A DNA stretch of 64,000 bases from Pseudoprevotella muciniphila (GCF_003265305.2 NZ_CP033459.1:1860001-1924000); one strand, 5' to 3'; shown: positions 26,990 through 37,504, counted from the stretch's first letter. Notes: a model not told the origin generated them from the letters alone. Translations and numbers: made by a program.

Positions 26990-27044
26990 GTCAATCATTA
27001 TTTATTGACCAAATTTTACGCAATTATTTTTACTTATATCACTT

Positions 27045-28634
27045 TTATTCCCCCTCTGTTTCAAGCACTTCGAGGGCTTTTTTCACGATGTCGCTGTTTT
27101 TGTTGAGCAGTTTGAAATATTCGTTGCGATCCCAGATGTCGTAGGCGATGAGGGCCTTGAGGTTGGTCTTGAGGTCGCGCTGTGTCTTGTTCCATTCCTC
27201 TTCGCTTTCGGGCTCTATGCCTTTGGCTTTCGCCTTTGCCCTGATGGAGTCCGACAACGACTGAGGTACTTCGTAGAAGTCGATATAGTCGATGAACTCG
27301 GGGTAGGCGGCTTTGAGTTCGTTGCGGTGCTGGTCGCTGAAACGCAGCACTTCGGAGGTGATGATATCGGTGCGACGTAACTTCATGTGATACTTCGTAA
27401 CTTTCGTGGTGTCGAGCGGTACGAAATAGTCGGGCATGATACCGCCACCGCCATACACTTTCCTGCCTTTTCCGAAGGTTTCGTACACCTGTGTGCTGTC
27501 GAGGTGGATGCTGTCGAGCGAGATGAGTTCGCCGTGGTCATAGCGCTCTTCGAAGTCCTTGTAGTAGTCCTCCTTCTTGCCTTTCTCGTAAGGTTTCTGT
27601 ATGCAGCGACCCGTGGGTGTGTAGTAGTGGGCTATGGTGAGGCGTATCATTGAGCCGTCGTTGAGTGGCACAGGACGCTGTACAAGGCCTTTCCCAAATG
27701 TTCTTCTTCCCACGATAATGCCACGGTCGTAGTCCTGCACGGCACCGCTTACAATTTCGGAAGCAGACGCTGTGGTTTCGTCCACAAGAATGGCAAGTCC
27801 GCCTTCCTGAAACACGCCTCCACCCTTGCTCATTAGATTGGTCCGAGACTGTACACGCCCTTCAGTATAGACCACGAGTTTTTGTTCCGGAAGGAAATGG
27901 CTCGCGATATCTACTGCTGCATCAAGGTAGCCACCGCCATTGGCCTGAAGGTCGAAAATGAGTTTTGTCATGCCCTGTTTCTGCAGGTCCTTGATGGCTT
28001 TTTTTACTTCATCTGCAGAAGTGGCTCCGAAGCGATCGAGGTGGATGTAGCCTATGCCGGGCTTAATCATATAGTAGGCATCGAGTGTGGGTGTGGGTAT
28101 CTGACCGCGTATGAGTTTGAACGTCATGATTTTGTTCACTCCCCTGCGCACTACTTTCAGCACAGCCTTCGTGCCTTCTTCGCCGCGCAGGTTCTTCATG
28201 ATGGTGTCGCGCTTCATTTTCACGCCTGCGAGGGTGATGCCGTTCACTTCGGTGATACGGTCGCCGGGCAGTATGCCTGCTTTCTCACTCGGTCCGCCTT
28301 TCACCACCTGCATCACGACGAGGGTGTCGTCGAGCATGTTGAACTGAACGCCTATACCGCCGAAGCCGCCTTGCATGCTTTCGTTCATGCGGCGCGTTTC
28401 TTCAGCATTGGTATAACTACTATGGGGGTCGAGTTTTTCAAGCATACCATTGATGGCATCCTCTGCCGTCTTCTCTGCCGAGATAGAGTCCACATAGAAC
28501 ATGTTTATAAATGCGTATGCCTGGGCTATCTTGTTGATTTGGTTTTCATCTACAGGCATTCTGCCGGGACGGAACTGTGCGTTTCCGATGGCACATATTG
28601 CCATTGCTATAAGCAAAAGGAAGTATTTCTTCAT
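27045..28634 (-). CDS. S41 family C-terminal processing peptidase (CtpA/Tsp-like)
   Basis: 529-residue secreted serine peptidase. Signal peptide 1-19 (ending GNAQ). The PDZ domain spans about 85-165 (GGFGGIGVQFNMLDDTL, GILPGDRITEVNG). The catalytic domain shows LIFDLQANGGGYLDAA, the nucleophile region TASASEIVSGAVQDY, and the general-base Lys in RRTFGKGLVQ. Such peptidases trim periplasmic proteins from their C-terminus. It follows coaD by 10 bp and parE, a neighbourhood I recall as conserved in Bacteroidales. Targets unknown. Confidence 0.93.
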   Translation of the reverse strand: MKKYFLLLIAMAICAIGNAQFRPGRMPVDENQINKIAQAYAFINMFYVDSISAEKTAEDAINGMLEKLDPHSSYTNAEETRRMNESMQGGFGGIGVQFNMLDDTLVVMQVVKGGPSEKAGILPGDRITEVNGITLAGVKMKRDTIMKNLRGEEGTKAVLKVVRRGVNKIMTFKLIRGQIPTPTLDAYYMIKPGIGYIHLDRFGATSADEVKKAIKDLQKQGMTKLIFDLQANGGGYLDAAVDIASHFLPEQKLVVYTEGRVQSRTNLMSKGGGVFQEGGLAILVDETTASASEIVSGAVQDYDRGIIVGRRTFGKGLVQRPVPLNDGSMIRLTIAHYYTPTGRCIQKPYEKGKKEDYYKDFEERYDHGELISLDSIHLDSTQVYETFGKGRKVYGGGGIMPDYFVPLDTTKVTKYHMKLRRTDIITSEVLRFSDQHRNELKAAYPEFIDYIDFYEVPQSLSDSIRAKAKAKGIEPESEEEWNKTQRDLKTNLKALIAYDIWDRNEYFKLLNKNSDIVKKALEVLETEGE

Positions 28635-28644
28635 CTGTGTTGTA

Positions 28645-29103
28645 TTATTCTGGTTTATTAAGTTCTGGCAAGAACCGGCTCACGTCCCTTCCGTAAGAGA
28701 TGAGTTCGCGTACCACACTTGAGGAGATGGCGGCATGTTGAGGTTCGGTGAGCAACAGCACGGTCTCCACACCACCGAGTTTCTTGTTCATGGCAGCCAC
28801 GTCGCGCTCGTATTCAAAGTCCTTTACTGAACGCAACCCGCGGAGGATGAACTGTGCGCCGATTCGTTTGGCGAGGTCGATGGTGAGGTCGTCATAACTC
28901 ATTACCTTGATGCGCGGTTCGTCTCTGTAAAGTTCGCTGATAAATTGCACGCGACTCTCTGTAGGATAGAGCGGACGCTTCCTGTCGTTGATGCCAACGC
29001 CGATGACTATTTCGTCGAAGAGCGGCAGTCCCCGTTTCACGATGCTGTCGTGTCCCACGGTGAAAGGGTCGAACGAACCCGGGAATATGGCGATTTTCTT
29101 CAT
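28645..29103 (-). CDS. coaD: Phosphopantetheine adenylyltransferase CoaD
   Basis: Fourth enzyme of coenzyme A synthesis: transfers AMP from ATP to 4'-phosphopantetheine. The nucleotidyltransferase motif is AIFPGSFDPFTVGHDSIV (TxGH form), with LRGLRSVKDFEYE for phosphopantetheine binding and the closing ISSSVVRELI motif. At 152 residues it has the usual length. It lies 12 bp from parE and 10 bp from the S41 gene. Confidence 0.96.
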   Translation of the reverse strand: MKKIAIFPGSFDPFTVGHDSIVKRGLPLFDEIVIGVGINDRKRPLYPTESRVQFISELYRDEPRIKVMSYDDLTIDLAKRIGAQFILRGLRSVKDFEYERDVAAMNKKLGGVETVLLLTEPQHAAISSSVVRELISYGRDVSRFLPELNKPE

Positions 29104-29115
29104 GTTTGCTGTGTG

Positions 29116-31170
29116 TCAGTTGTTTTCGCCTTGGAAGTCCTCCTCTGCAAGGTCTTCTTCCACTACAAGGTTGTTGATAATGAAGTTCTGGCGCTCCATG
29201 GTGTTTTTGCCCATGTAGTACTCCAGGAGTTCCTTTACCTGGTCACTCTTGTGGAGCGTTACTTTCTCAAGGCGCATTTCGGGACCTATAAACCCACGGA
29301 ACTCATCAGGCGATATTTCTCCAAGTCCTTTGAAGCGCGTGATTTCAGGGTCGGGCGACAGGCGCTCTATGGCAGCCTGCTTTTCCTCGTCGTTGTAGCA
29401 ATAAACAGTCTCGAACTCCGAGCGGTTGTCGCTTTGTGACTTTTTCAATATGGCCGCTCCTGCCGCTTTGTCGTCCACTGCAGCCTTCTTAGCGTCGCGT
29501 ATTTTTTTCTTCTTATTGCGCACACGGAAGAGTGGTGTCTGAAGGATATAGACGTGACCCTTCTTGATGAGGTCAGGGAAGAACTGCAGGAAGAAGGTAA
29601 TCATGAGCAGGCGTATGTGCATGCCATCCACGTCGGCATCGGTAGCCACGATGACCTTGTTGTAACGTAAGCCGTCGAGTCCGTCCTCTATGTTGAGTGC
29701 GGCTTGCAGGAGGTTGAACTCCTCGTTCTCATAGACCACTTTCTTGGTCAACCCGTAGCAGTTGAGAGGTTTGCCTCTCAGCGAGAACACCGCCTGCGTG
29801 TTGACATCGCGGCTCTTGGTGATACTGCCGCTGGCAGAGTCGCCCTCGGTGATGAAGATGCTCGAGAGGTTGCGCACATCGTTTTCTTCGGTCAGTTCTT
29901 CGCCCTTCTTCTGTTTTGGCGCAGGGTCGTTGTAGTGCACACGGCAGTCGCGCAGTTTCCTGTTGTGCAGGTTGGCTTTCTTGGCACGTTCGCGTGCCAG
30001 TTTCGTTACGCCCGCTATGGCTTTGCGCTCTTTCTCGCTCTCCACTATTTTCTGCTGGATGACTTCTGCCACGTCGAGGTTTTTGTGGAGATAATTGTCC
30101 ACCTGTTCCTTGATGAAATCCCCCACGAACTTATTGACTGATACCCCGCTGAGTTGGAAAGGACGTCCGTTCTTGTCCTTGTCGGGTGCCATGGTTAGCG
30201 AACCGAGTTTTATTTTCGTCTGACTCTCGAACATGGGTTCTATGACGCGTATGGCTATGGCTGCCACGAGCCCGTTGCGCACATCCTGCACCTCCCAATT
30301 CTTGCCGAAGTACTCTTTGATGGTCCTTGCCACATGTTCCTTGAATGCGCTTTGGTGCGTACCGCCCTGTGTAGTGTGCTGTCCGTTGACGAAACTGTAG
30401 TATTCCTCGCCGTATTGCGCCGTATGTGTGAAGGCTATTTCTATGCCATCGCCCTTGAGGTGGATGATGTTGTAAAGGCTCGGTTCTGTCATATTGTCGT
30501 TGAGGAGGTCCTCGAGACCATTACGACTGACTATGCGGTGGCCGTTATTGTAGATGTTGAGTCCGGTGTTGAGATAGGTGTAGTTCCGGAGCATGTTGCT
30601 GACGAATTCCGGTTGGAACTTGTAGTTGAGGAAGAGTGTGTTGTCGGGTTCGAAGTAGATGTATGTACCATCTTCCTCTTCCGTTTTACCCGTTACGTCG
30701 TTCACTATTTTGCCCCGCTCGAACGTTACTTCACGCATCTCGCCACTGCGGTGGCTTCGTGCGATGAACTTGCTCGAGAGTGCATTGACGGCTTTCAGGC
30801 CTACGCCGTTGAGACCGACACTTGCGGTGTAGTTGTCGTTGTCGAACTTACCGCCGGTGTTGAGTTGCGACACGGCGTCCACGAGTTTGCCGAGTGGTAT
30901 GCCGCGCCCGAAGTCGCGCACGCTGGCAGAGCGCTGGTCTGTGATATCTACATCAATACGCTTTCCGAATCCTTCGTTGAATTCGTCGATACTGTTGTCT
31001 ATGGTTTCCTTGAGTAGCACATATATGCCATCTTCGGCATGGCTGCCGTCGCCAAGACGCCCGATGTACATACCGGCGCGTGCCCGCACGTGCTCCATGT
31101 CGTCGAGGTGGACGATATGTTCCTCTGTGTAGTCGTTAGTGTTTTTTTGTATCTCCTTTTCTTCTTCCAT
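29116..31170 (-). CDS. parE: DNA topoisomerase IV subunit B (ParE)
   Basis: ATPase subunit of the type IIA enzyme that decatenates daughter chromosomes. Motifs: [16 protein letters not shown] (ATP/Mg), [33 protein letters not shown]-like region ([14 protein letters not shown]), and the TOPRIM domain with EGDSASGSI and [12 protein letters not shown]. The start at 31170 ([10 protein letters not shown]) is preferred to an in-frame ATG at 31281, because a promoter box lies at 31227-31234, between the two. That gives 684 residues. It heads the parE-coaD-S41 operon. Confidence 0.93.
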   Translation of the reverse strand: MEEEKEIQKNTNDYTEEHIVHLDDMEHVRARAGMYIGRLGDGSHAEDGIYVLLKETIDNSIDEFNEGFGKRIDVDITDQRSASVRDFGRGIPLGKLVDAVSQLNTGGKFDNDNYTASVGLNGVGLKAVNALSSKFIARSHRSGEMREVTFERGKIVNDVTGKTEEEDGTYIYFEPDNTLFLNYKFQPEFVSNMLRNYTYLNTGLNIYNNGHRIVSRNGLEDLLNDNMTEPSLYNIIHLKGDGIEIAFTHTAQYGEEYYSFVNGQHTTQGGTHQSAFKEHVARTIKEYFGKNWEVQDVRNGLVAAIAIRVIEPMFESQTKIKLGSLTMAPDKDKNGRPFQLSGVSVNKFVGDFIKEQVDNYLHKNLDVAEVIQQKIVESEKERKAIAGVTKLARERAKKANLHNRKLRDCRVHYNDPAPKQKKGEELTEENDVRNLSSIFITEGDSASGSITKSRDVNTQAVFSLRGKPLNCYGLTKKVVYENEEFNLLQAALNIEDGLDGLRYNKVIVATDADVDGMHIRLLMITFFLQFFPDLIKKGHVYILQTPLFRVRNKKKKIRDAKKAAVDDKAAGAAILKKSQSDNRSEFETVYCYNDEEKQAAIERLSPDPEITRFKGLGEISPDEFRGFIGPEMRLEKVTLHKSDQVKELLEYYMGKNTMERQNFIINNLVVEEDLAEEDFQGENN

Positions 31171-31226
31171 TTCCGGTGGTTTGCATTCTTTTTGCGCGCA
31201 TTTTCGGCATTGCGCTATAAATCGTG

Positions 31227-31234
31227 CAAATTTA
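31227..31234 (-). promoter_or_regulatory. -7 element of the parE operon
   Basis: TAAATTTG on the minus strand, matching TAnnTTTG. Start expected near 31220, giving about 50 nt of leader before the ATG at 31170. No -33 match at the right spacing. Confidence 0.5.
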
Positions 31235-31382
31235 CGATTTTTTTGGGAATGAATGATATTTGAAAGTCGAAAGTTTGGCAATCAGGCTGTTCTTTGCTAT
31301 GTTCGTCGCTTTCAGCAATGCCAGTCAGAAGCGCACCTAAATAACTTAAAAATCATTCAAGCCTAATTTATAGAATACTCCT

Positions 31383-32006
31383 TTATCTTATCCAACTATT
31401 ACGGAGCACGATTCGGCTTTCAGGTCCCATGTTGAAGAGAAGGTCAACAATGCTGAGATTGGGCAGGAAGCCGTATTTTTCCTGGAACACCTGATAATAG
31501 GGGGCCGGCTTGAAATGCTGGTCGTTCCACTTTACTTTCGGGCGGATGAGTTCACGCAGATCGATGTCGCTCTCTTCGGGATGGACATAGTGGTCGCTTA
31601 TCTGTTTGTGGGGGCTTATGCTCAGTAGGTCGCAGACAAGATTTTCCATAGCCTCGTTGAAATCCACTAAACATTCAAAGTCCTGGTCATAAACAGCCTT
31701 AAAGTCATCTGCATAATAGGCAAAGTAGGGACTGTTGTCGTAGGCACTGACAAGGGCGTGCCAATGCTCGCTACGCCATTTGCCATGATTGCTGATGAGC
31801 ACCTCGCCGGTCCGGATTTTTTCGCCGCCATTGTGCTTTACAGGTATGCTGAGCGAAAGCGGACCTTGTGCAGTGGCTATCGTGCAGCGGTTGCGGTAAG
31901 TCTGCTTGACAAAATGATCGTGGCGTTCCTCAATGATAGGCATGCCGCTGTATAGTTTCGTGTAGTACTGAACAGGTGCCAGATAAGCGGAAGAAAGGAT
32001 AATCAT
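31383..32006 (-). CDS. WbqC-like family protein
   Basis: 207-residue protein of the WbqC-like family, found in glycan-related clusters and widely in Bacteroidetes next to signal peptidase I; biochemical role not established. Recognisable segments are SSAYLAPVQYYTKLY near the N-terminus (the Y-L-P-Q pattern), NRCTIATAQGPLSLSIPV, and WRSEHWHALVSAYDNSPYFAYY. It is the last gene of the dapB-lepB-DUF3667-wbqC run, 29 bp after the DUF3667 gene. No clear terminator follows in 31171-31382. Confidence 0.85.
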   Translation of the reverse strand: MIILSSAYLAPVQYYTKLYSGMPIIEERHDHFVKQTYRNRCTIATAQGPLSLSIPVKHNGGEKIRTGEVLISNHGKWRSEHWHALVSAYDNSPYFAYYADDFKAVYDQDFECLVDFNEAMENLVCDLLSISPHKQISDHYVHPEESDIDLRELIRPKVKWNDQHFKPAPYYQVFQEKYGFLPNLSIVDLLFNMGPESRIVLRNSWIR

Positions 32007-32035
32007 TCAGTGGTTTTGTGCTAATGGATTATTAG

Positions 32036-32911
32036 TCAATGCGTATATTCTATGACAAAAATGACTATGATTGCACTAATGAGTAATGTATAGAAAATAA
32101 TCAGGTTGAGTATTAATGCTGCCAAGGTTCTCAGTGAAGTGCTTATCCAACTGCGTTGATATAGTTGCTTGTAACTATATATACGTATGAGTATGATGAA
32201 TACAAGCAAGAAAGGGACTATTCCCTTTAAGAAATGAAAACAGAGTGCATCAATGATTGAGATAATGAGTCCCTGGTTACCGATATATACTTCCGAGTAG
32301 AATGTTTCTACGACGTTTAAGCGGCGTGGCTTGTCTGCACTTTTATGTTTTTCCGGCTTTGTCCTCCATGAGAAAAACAGCCACACGGAAAGCACGCTCA
32401 GGGCAGAAAGCGAAAGGTAATATACAAGTTTATGTTCGTTTACCCAAGCAAATGCTTTGTTTAAAATGTTTATGGTATTTTCAATTTCTACACCTCCGTC
32501 TAAATTAAAGTGGATATCTGATAAAGAAGAGCCGCTAACGAAATTCTCGATCAAAACGAGGATGATGACCAAGATAGCCATCATCTTGAATGGTGGAAAG
32601 TACAGGCCCCGCTTGCCGTCGATGTAGTCGCCTATCATATACCCAGGACGCCAAAAGAGGTCGCGGAGGGTTCGGAACATGGGACGATTGCCCATGCCCC
32701 AGATGTCGAGAAAAGAATGCCAAGCACTCTTCACAGTCAAGCGCTGGTACAGATTGTCGAGTCCGCACTGTGGACAAAAGCGGCCGACAAAATGATGGCC
32801 ACAACTGCTGCAGCAACGTCGTGTTTCATCATTGTCAACCTTAACTACGCATTCTTTTTGCTTTTCTGCAATTTGCTGCAATGAAGATTTCAATTTTGAA
32901 ACAATGGGCAT
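32036..32911 (-). CDS. DUF3667-type zinc-ribbon membrane protein
   Basis: 291 residues. A Cys4 zinc ribbon near the N-terminus (CSSCGHHFVGRFCPQCG, about 34-50) is followed by a basic amphipathic stretch, then RDLFWRPGYMIGDYIDGKR (about 83-101), which is the DUF3667 hallmark. Four hydrophobic segments follow (near 112-126, 165-185, 220-245 and 262-286). Function unknown; the layout suggests a cytoplasmic metal-bound head on a membrane protein. It sits between lepB (30 bp) and wbqC (29 bp). Confidence 0.8.
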   Translation of the reverse strand: MPIVSKLKSSLQQIAEKQKECVVKVDNDETRRCCSSCGHHFVGRFCPQCGLDNLYQRLTVKSAWHSFLDIWGMGNRPMFRTLRDLFWRPGYMIGDYIDGKRGLYFPPFKMMAILVIILVLIENFVSGSSLSDIHFNLDGGVEIENTINILNKAFAWVNEHKLVYYLSLSALSVLSVWLFFSWRTKPEKHKSADKPRRLNVVETFYSEVYIGNQGLIISIIDALCFHFLKGIVPFLLVFIILIRIYSYKQLYQRSWISTSLRTLAALILNLIIFYTLLISAIIVIFVIEYTH

Positions 32912-32941
32912 AGAAATACTAAAAGACAGGTCTATTCTTCA

Positions 32942-34462
32942 TTATTTCATGTTCCCTACCCAGTTGAAGAGACGGTTCCATCGGATTTTTCCGTCAAAGA
33001 GACCATAGTCGGGGTCGAGCGACATCCAGATGAAGAGCGGTTTTCCCACGATGTGGTCTTCAGGCACGAAACCCCAGAAACGCGAGTCGGCGCTGCAGTC
33101 GCGATTGTCGCCCATCATCCAGTAATAGTCCAACTTGAAGGTGTATTCGGTAGCCGCTTTGTCATTGATATAAATCTTTCCGCCTTTCACTTCGAGTTTG
33201 TTGCCTTCGTAGGAGCGGATGCAGCGTTCGTAGATGGGCAGGTTGTCGAGTGTCAGATTGATTTTTTCGCCTTTTTTAGGTATCCATAGTGGACCATAGT
33301 TGGCAGTGCTCCAGCGTGTTATCTTGTTCTGTGGGTAGAGCCAGTTGCTTTCAGGAGCCGACGCTGTTATCTGGCTGATGAACCCGCGGTTCACGAGTTC
33401 ATCCTTTGCTTTGAGCGTGAGTGGCAGATGCTGTGTGGCAGTGCCTTCGGCAGTAGCAGATGTGTATTGCAGATCCTCGTTCGAGATGCCGAGTTCTTTC
33501 TTGGTGTCGTCGTCGAGAAATTGTTTCCATAACACATCATACGCATATTGCACATTCTCAGCGTCGGGATTGAGCTTGCCGTCAAGATAAATTTTGTTGT
33601 CCTTGATTTGGAGTGTCTGTCCGGGGAGGCCCACGCAACGCTTCACATAGTTTTCGCGGCGGTCAGTGGGGCGGCTAACCACTTGCCCGAATTCTTGCGG
33701 ATTTTCGGCAATGAAGTGCTTACCCATGTTGTAAACCTTCATGAATATGGCTTGCTGCTCTTCGTAACTCATGTCGCCCCTGAGGGTGTCGGTAGCCGAC
33801 TGGCTGCCTATCTCGTAGCACAAGCGATAGTAGTCCATATTCTGTCTGTTGAGTGCTACAGTATCTCCAGACGGATAATTAAATACCACGATATCATTGA
33901 GTTCGGGCTTGCCGAAGCCTTTCACACGTCGGTAGTCCCAGTGTGGCTTTTCGAGGTAAGACTTTGTGCCAGTCACGGGCATCGTGTGTTGCGTGAGTGG
34001 CATATAGAGCGGTGTTTGCGGAATGCGCGGACCGTATGATAATTTCGACACGAGCAGGTAGTCGCCTGTCAGTAGTGATTTTTCGAGCGACGACGAGGGG
34101 ATGACGTAGTTTTGGAAAAAGAACTGGTTGAGGAAATACACAGCAACGAGGGCAAACACTATGGCATCCACCCAACTCATGACCATCCTCAACTTTGAAT
34201 TCTTCGTCTTGCGCCACCATGTCCAGGGTATTTTCTTCGTGATATAGACATCGATGATGAAAGGCACCACGAGCAGTCCCCACCAAGAGCCCACCCAATA
34301 GCAGAAGGCGAGGTAAAGCACTGTTACTATGCTGCAGTTGATGATGCGCTGTTTCAGCGTGCGTTCTTTCTTCGGTGCTTTGTTTTCTTGTTTTTTCGAT
34401 GACATCTTGCTATCGTGGGAATTACCTGCAGTAGGTATTTCTATTTTCTTGTCTGTACTCAT
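32942..34462 (-). CDS. lepB: Signal peptidase I (S26 family)
   Basis: 506-residue membrane peptidase that removes signal peptides from exported proteins. N-terminal hydrophobic segments (about 38-72 and 97-113) anchor it. The catalytic Ser lies in VIPSSSLEKSLLTGD, where Leu replaces the usual Met after Ser (IPSGSM). The general-base Lys is in ENYVKRCVGLPG, and GDNRDCSADSRFWGFV is box E. A roughly 100-residue insert lies between the Ser and Lys boxes, as is usual for the large Bacteroidetes enzymes. It lies 23 bp after dapB. Confidence 0.94.
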   Translation of the reverse strand: MSTDKKIEIPTAGNSHDSKMSSKKQENKAPKKERTLKQRIINCSIVTVLYLAFCYWVGSWWGLLVVPFIIDVYITKKIPWTWWRKTKNSKLRMVMSWVDAIVFALVAVYFLNQFFFQNYVIPSSSLEKSLLTGDYLLVSKLSYGPRIPQTPLYMPLTQHTMPVTGTKSYLEKPHWDYRRVKGFGKPELNDIVVFNYPSGDTVALNRQNMDYYRLCYEIGSQSATDTLRGDMSYEEQQAIFMKVYNMGKHFIAENPQEFGQVVSRPTDRRENYVKRCVGLPGQTLQIKDNKIYLDGKLNPDAENVQYAYDVLWKQFLDDDTKKELGISNEDLQYTSATAEGTATQHLPLTLKAKDELVNRGFISQITASAPESNWLYPQNKITRWSTANYGPLWIPKKGEKINLTLDNLPIYERCIRSYEGNKLEVKGGKIYINDKAATEYTFKLDYYWMMGDNRDCSADSRFWGFVPEDHIVGKPLFIWMSLDPDYGLFDGKIRWNRLFNWVGNMK

Positions 34463-34485
34463 GAGTCAGTGTGGGTATTTTCGGA

Positions 34486-35241
34486 TTAAAAATCGAAGAG
34501 GTCATCGGTGGAAAGCAGACCTTCGTGTTCTGCAGTAAATTCTGCCGCAAGGACTGCGCCGAGAGCAAATCCGCGGCGGTTGTGTGCGCTGTGAGTGATG
34601 CTGATCAAATCCTCTTTGCTGTCGTAGTTGATGGTGTGTATACCTGGCACTTCGCCACGGCGCACAGCATCGATGCGCACTTTGTCGTCGGGGCATTCTG
34701 TCGAACCTGTCTTTGTGCCATTGGCATTGTAGGTGATGCCGAGTTGCCAGCCATTCTTGCGGTCGAGGCCATCAACCACTTGTTCAGCAAGCGTTATGGC
34801 CGTGCCGCTTGGTGCATCGAGTTTGTGGATGTGATGCGTCTCTTGCATACTCACGGCATATTGCGGGAAGCGGTTCATGATTTCCGCCAGTTTCTTGTTC
34901 ACTGCACTGAAAATGGCAACTCCAAGACTGAAATTGCTTGCCCAGAACAACGTGTGCCCCTCTTCGTTGCAGAGCCGTTCCACGTCAGCCTTGTGTTCAG
35001 TCATCCAACCCGTACTACCACTTACCACCTTTACTCCCTGCTCAAATGCCTTCAGATAATTGCCGTAGGCTGCAGTGGGGGAAGTGAATTCTATGGCTAC
35101 TTCTGCGCTTCGGAAGGCGTCGCTGTCGAAGTCGGCAGTGTTGTCTATATCGATGATGCTTACAATCTCGTGGCCGCGGCTGATGGCTATTTCTTCTATC
35201 ATCTTGCCCATCTTGCCGTAACCGATAAGTGCTATTTTCAT
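34486..35241 (-). CDS. dapB: 4-hydroxy-tetrahydrodipicolinate reductase DapB
   Basis: NAD(P)H-dependent reductase of the lysine/diaminopimelate pathway, feeding peptidoglycan synthesis. The N-terminus MKIALIGYGKMGKMIEEIA is the Rossmann GxGxxG variant. EFTSPTAAYGNYL, ASNFSLGVAIF and the catalytic HHIHKLDAPSGTA follow. The ATG at 35241 is preferred to a TTG at 35250. With a -7 box at 35259-35266 the leader would be only about 10 nt. It starts the dapB-lepB-DUF3667-wbqC unit. Confidence 0.96.
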   Translation of the reverse strand: MKIALIGYGKMGKMIEEIAISRGHEIVSIIDIDNTADFDSDAFRSAEVAIEFTSPTAAYGNYLKAFEQGVKVVSGSTGWMTEHKADVERLCNEEGHTLFWASNFSLGVAIFSAVNKKLAEIMNRFPQYAVSMQETHHIHKLDAPSGTAITLAEQVVDGLDRKNGWQLGITYNANGTKTGSTECPDDKVRIDAVRRGEVPGIHTINYDSKEDLISITHSAHNRRGFALGAVLAAEFTAEHEGLLSTDDLFDF

Positions 35242-35258
35242 ATTTGTCAAATTTTTTG

Positions 35259-35266
35259 CAAAATTA
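35259..35266 (-). promoter_or_regulatory. -7 element of the dapB operon
   Basis: TAATTTTG on the minus strand. Start expected near 35252, about 10 nt before the dapB ATG. It is back to back with the promoter at 35305. Confidence 0.5.
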
Positions 35267-35304
35267 CGCTTTTAAAATAAAGTAGCAAATAGAAGAAAAA
35301 TGTT

Positions 35305-35312
35305 TACCTTTG
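35305..35312 (+). promoter_or_regulatory. -7 element of the gene at 35361
   Basis: TACCTTTG matches TAnnTTTG. Start expected near 35319, leaving about 42 nt before the ATG. -33 element not clear. Confidence 0.55.
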
Positions 35313-35360
35313 CAGACTATAAAAAACAACGAATACAAACTCTAAACTATCGTTATTCTT

Positions 35361-35900
35361 ATGAAAAAGATATTTATAATTCTGGTTAGTGCTTTTGCTT
35401 TTTCAGCGGCTATGCCAGTTTATGCTGAAACGGTTAATAATCAAGTTGTTGCAGTGCAGCAGGACGATGAGCCCGTCACAAGGGAGATTCTCGTTGGAAA
35501 CTGGGATGTGCAGGGCGAAGAAATGCAGACCACGTTTAGTTTCAACTCCAATGGTAAACTTCTGGTGAACATGTCGCAGACTTCCAAAGAAGAAGGTATA
35601 GAGATAACTGTAAGGGTAGACATCAAGAATATAGATTGGAATGTGGAACTGGGCAAACTCATCCTGAAATTCGACAAGGCTGAAATAAACGTTGATCTTG
35701 ATTTGCCGCCAATGCTTGCAGGTTACAAGGACATGTTGCTTAGTGAGTTCGATAGTCAGAAACAAGAACTTCTTGATGAAATGAAAAAACTCGGTGAAAC
35801 ACCCATCGAAGTGGAAATGTTAGATCAGGACACGCTCCGCGTTACTCTTTCTAATAAAGAAGACGAAGAGCCCAACATTTTTGTAAGAATCAAAGACTGA
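35361..35900 (+). CDS. Small secreted protein, lipocalin-like pattern
   Basis: 179 residues with a signal peptide (1-22, ending VYAE). The mature part begins acidic, then REILVGNWDVQGEEMQTTFSF followed by alternating beta-strand patterns and a C-terminal DTLRVTLSNKEDEEPNIFV. The L-x-G-x-W opening with FxF-NxxG resembles small lipocalin-like calycin domains common in Bacteroidetes exports, but this is a weak fold guess. It has its own promoter and lies 58 bp before guaA. Confidence 0.6.
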   Translation: MKKIFIILVSAFAFSAAMPVYAETVNNQVVAVQQDDEPVTREILVGNWDVQGEEMQTTFSFNSNGKLLVNMSQTSKEEGIEITVRVDIKNIDWNVELGKLILKFDKAEINVDLDLPPMLAGYKDMLLSEFDSQKQELLDEMKKLGETPIEVEMLDQDTLRVTLSNKEDEEPNIFVRIKD

Positions 35901-35958
35901 AGTATTGGTTATAGAATGCTCCTATAGAACATCTCAATAAAGAAGAAAACCTAAACGC

Positions 35959-37500
35959 ATGACGCAAAAAATTATCATTCTCGATTTCGGATCGCAAACC
36001 ACCCAACTCATCGGTCGTCGCGTGCGCGAACTCGACACTTTCTGTGAAATTCTACCCTACAACAAATTTCCTTACGATGATCCCGCCGTTATCGGTGTCA
36101 TCCTCAGCGGTTCGCCCTTCAGTGTGTACGACGAGAATAGTTTCAAACTTGAATTCGACCGTCTGCGCGGACATTATCCCATACTTGGCATTTGCTATGG
36201 CGCACAACTCATGGCGCAGACTTTCGGCGGGAAAGTGGAACCCTCCGGCACGCGCGAATACGGACGTGCTAACCTTGAGCATGTAGATGCAGGAAATCCC
36301 CTTTTCAAAGGCTTCGACCAACATTCTCAAGTGTGGATGAGCCACGGAGACACCATCACGGCATTGCCTGAAGATTTCGAATGTGTAGCATCTACAAAAG
36401 AAGTGAAATATGCCGCTTATCAGGCGAAAGGCGAAAAACTATGGGGTGTGCAATTCCACCCGGAGGTATTCCATTCTCTGCAAGGCTCACTCCTGCTGCG
36501 CAACTTCGTGGTAGATATCTGTGGTGGAAAGCAAGACTGGAGTCCGGCATCATTTGTGGATACCACTGTGGCAGAACTTAAGGCACAGTTGGGCAACGAC
36601 CGCGTCATTCTCGGACTGAGCGGAGGAGTGGACAGCAGTGTGGCTGCCGTACTCCTCAACAAGGCGATAGGGAAAAACCTTACCTGCATCTTCGTGGATC
36701 ACGGCATGCTCCGTAAAAACGAATTCCACGATGTACTTCGCGACTATGAGTCGCTTGGACTCAACGTAATTGGAGTAGATGCCAGCGAGAAGTTTTTCAG
36801 CGAATTAGCAGGCGTAACAGAGCCTGAGAAGAAACGCAAGATTATCGGCAAAGGCTTTATCGACGTGTTTGAGGCTGAGGCAAAGAAAATTACCGATGCC
36901 AAGTGGCTTGCTCAAGGCACCATCTATCCCGACCGCATAGAGAGCATGAATATCACGGGCAAAGTCATCAAGAGCCATCACAATGTTGGAGGATTGCCCG
37001 AAAAGATGCACCTCAGCCTCTGCGAGCCGCTCAAATGGCTCTTCAAGGACGAGGTGAGGCGTGTGGGACGTCAGATGCAAATGCCCGAGCACCTCATCAG
37101 CCGTCATCCCTTCCCGGGTCCCGGACTCGCCGTGCGCATACTTGGCGATATCACCCCCGAGAAAGTGCGGGTGCTGCAAGAGGCTGATGACATCTTTATC
37201 CGCGGTCTGCGTGAATGGACCTGCGAAGATGGAGAAACACTCTACAATAAAGTATGGCAGGCCGGAGTTATCCTCCTGCCCATACAGAGTGTGGGAGTGA
37301 TGGGTGATGAGCGTACCTACGAAAAGGCGGTAGCGCTGCGAGCCGTTACCAGCACAGATGCCATGACAGCCGACTGGGCACACCTCCCCTACGAATTTAT
37401 GGCAAAAGTGTCGAACGAGATTATCAACAAGGTAAAAGGCGTGAACCGCGTCTGCTACGACATCTCGTCGAAACCGCCTGCAACCATCGAGTGGGAATAA
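35959..37500 (+). CDS. guaA: GMP synthase (glutamine-hydrolysing)
   Basis: Converts XMP to GMP. N-terminal class I amidotransferase domain ([17 protein letters not shown]; nucleophile Cys in [12 protein letters not shown]; His/Glu in QFHPEVFHS), then the ATP-pyrophosphatase domain with the P-loop [17 protein letters not shown] and [11 protein letters not shown]. The C-terminal dimerisation domain ends in KPPATIEWE. Length 513 is normal. The following small gene starts 4 bp after its stop, so they are probably co-transcribed. Confidence 0.97.
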   Translation: MTQKIIILDFGSQTTQLIGRRVRELDTFCEILPYNKFPYDDPAVIGVILSGSPFSVYDENSFKLEFDRLRGHYPILGICYGAQLMAQTFGGKVEPSGTREYGRANLEHVDAGNPLFKGFDQHSQVWMSHGDTITALPEDFECVASTKEVKYAAYQAKGEKLWGVQFHPEVFHSLQGSLLLRNFVVDICGGKQDWSPASFVDTTVAELKAQLGNDRVILGLSGGVDSSVAAVLLNKAIGKNLTCIFVDHGMLRKNEFHDVLRDYESLGLNVIGVDASEKFFSELAGVTEPEKKRKIIGKGFIDVFEAEAKKITDAKWLAQGTIYPDRIESMNITGKVIKSHHNVGGLPEKMHLSLCEPLKWLFKDEVRRVGRQMQMPEHLISRHPFPGPGLAVRILGDITPEKVRVLQEADDIFIRGLREWTCEDGETLYNKVWQAGVILLPIQSVGVMGDERTYEKAVALRAVTSTDAMTADWAHLPYEFMAKVSNEIINKVKGVNRVCYDISSKPPATIEWE

Positions 37501-37504
37501 TAAT

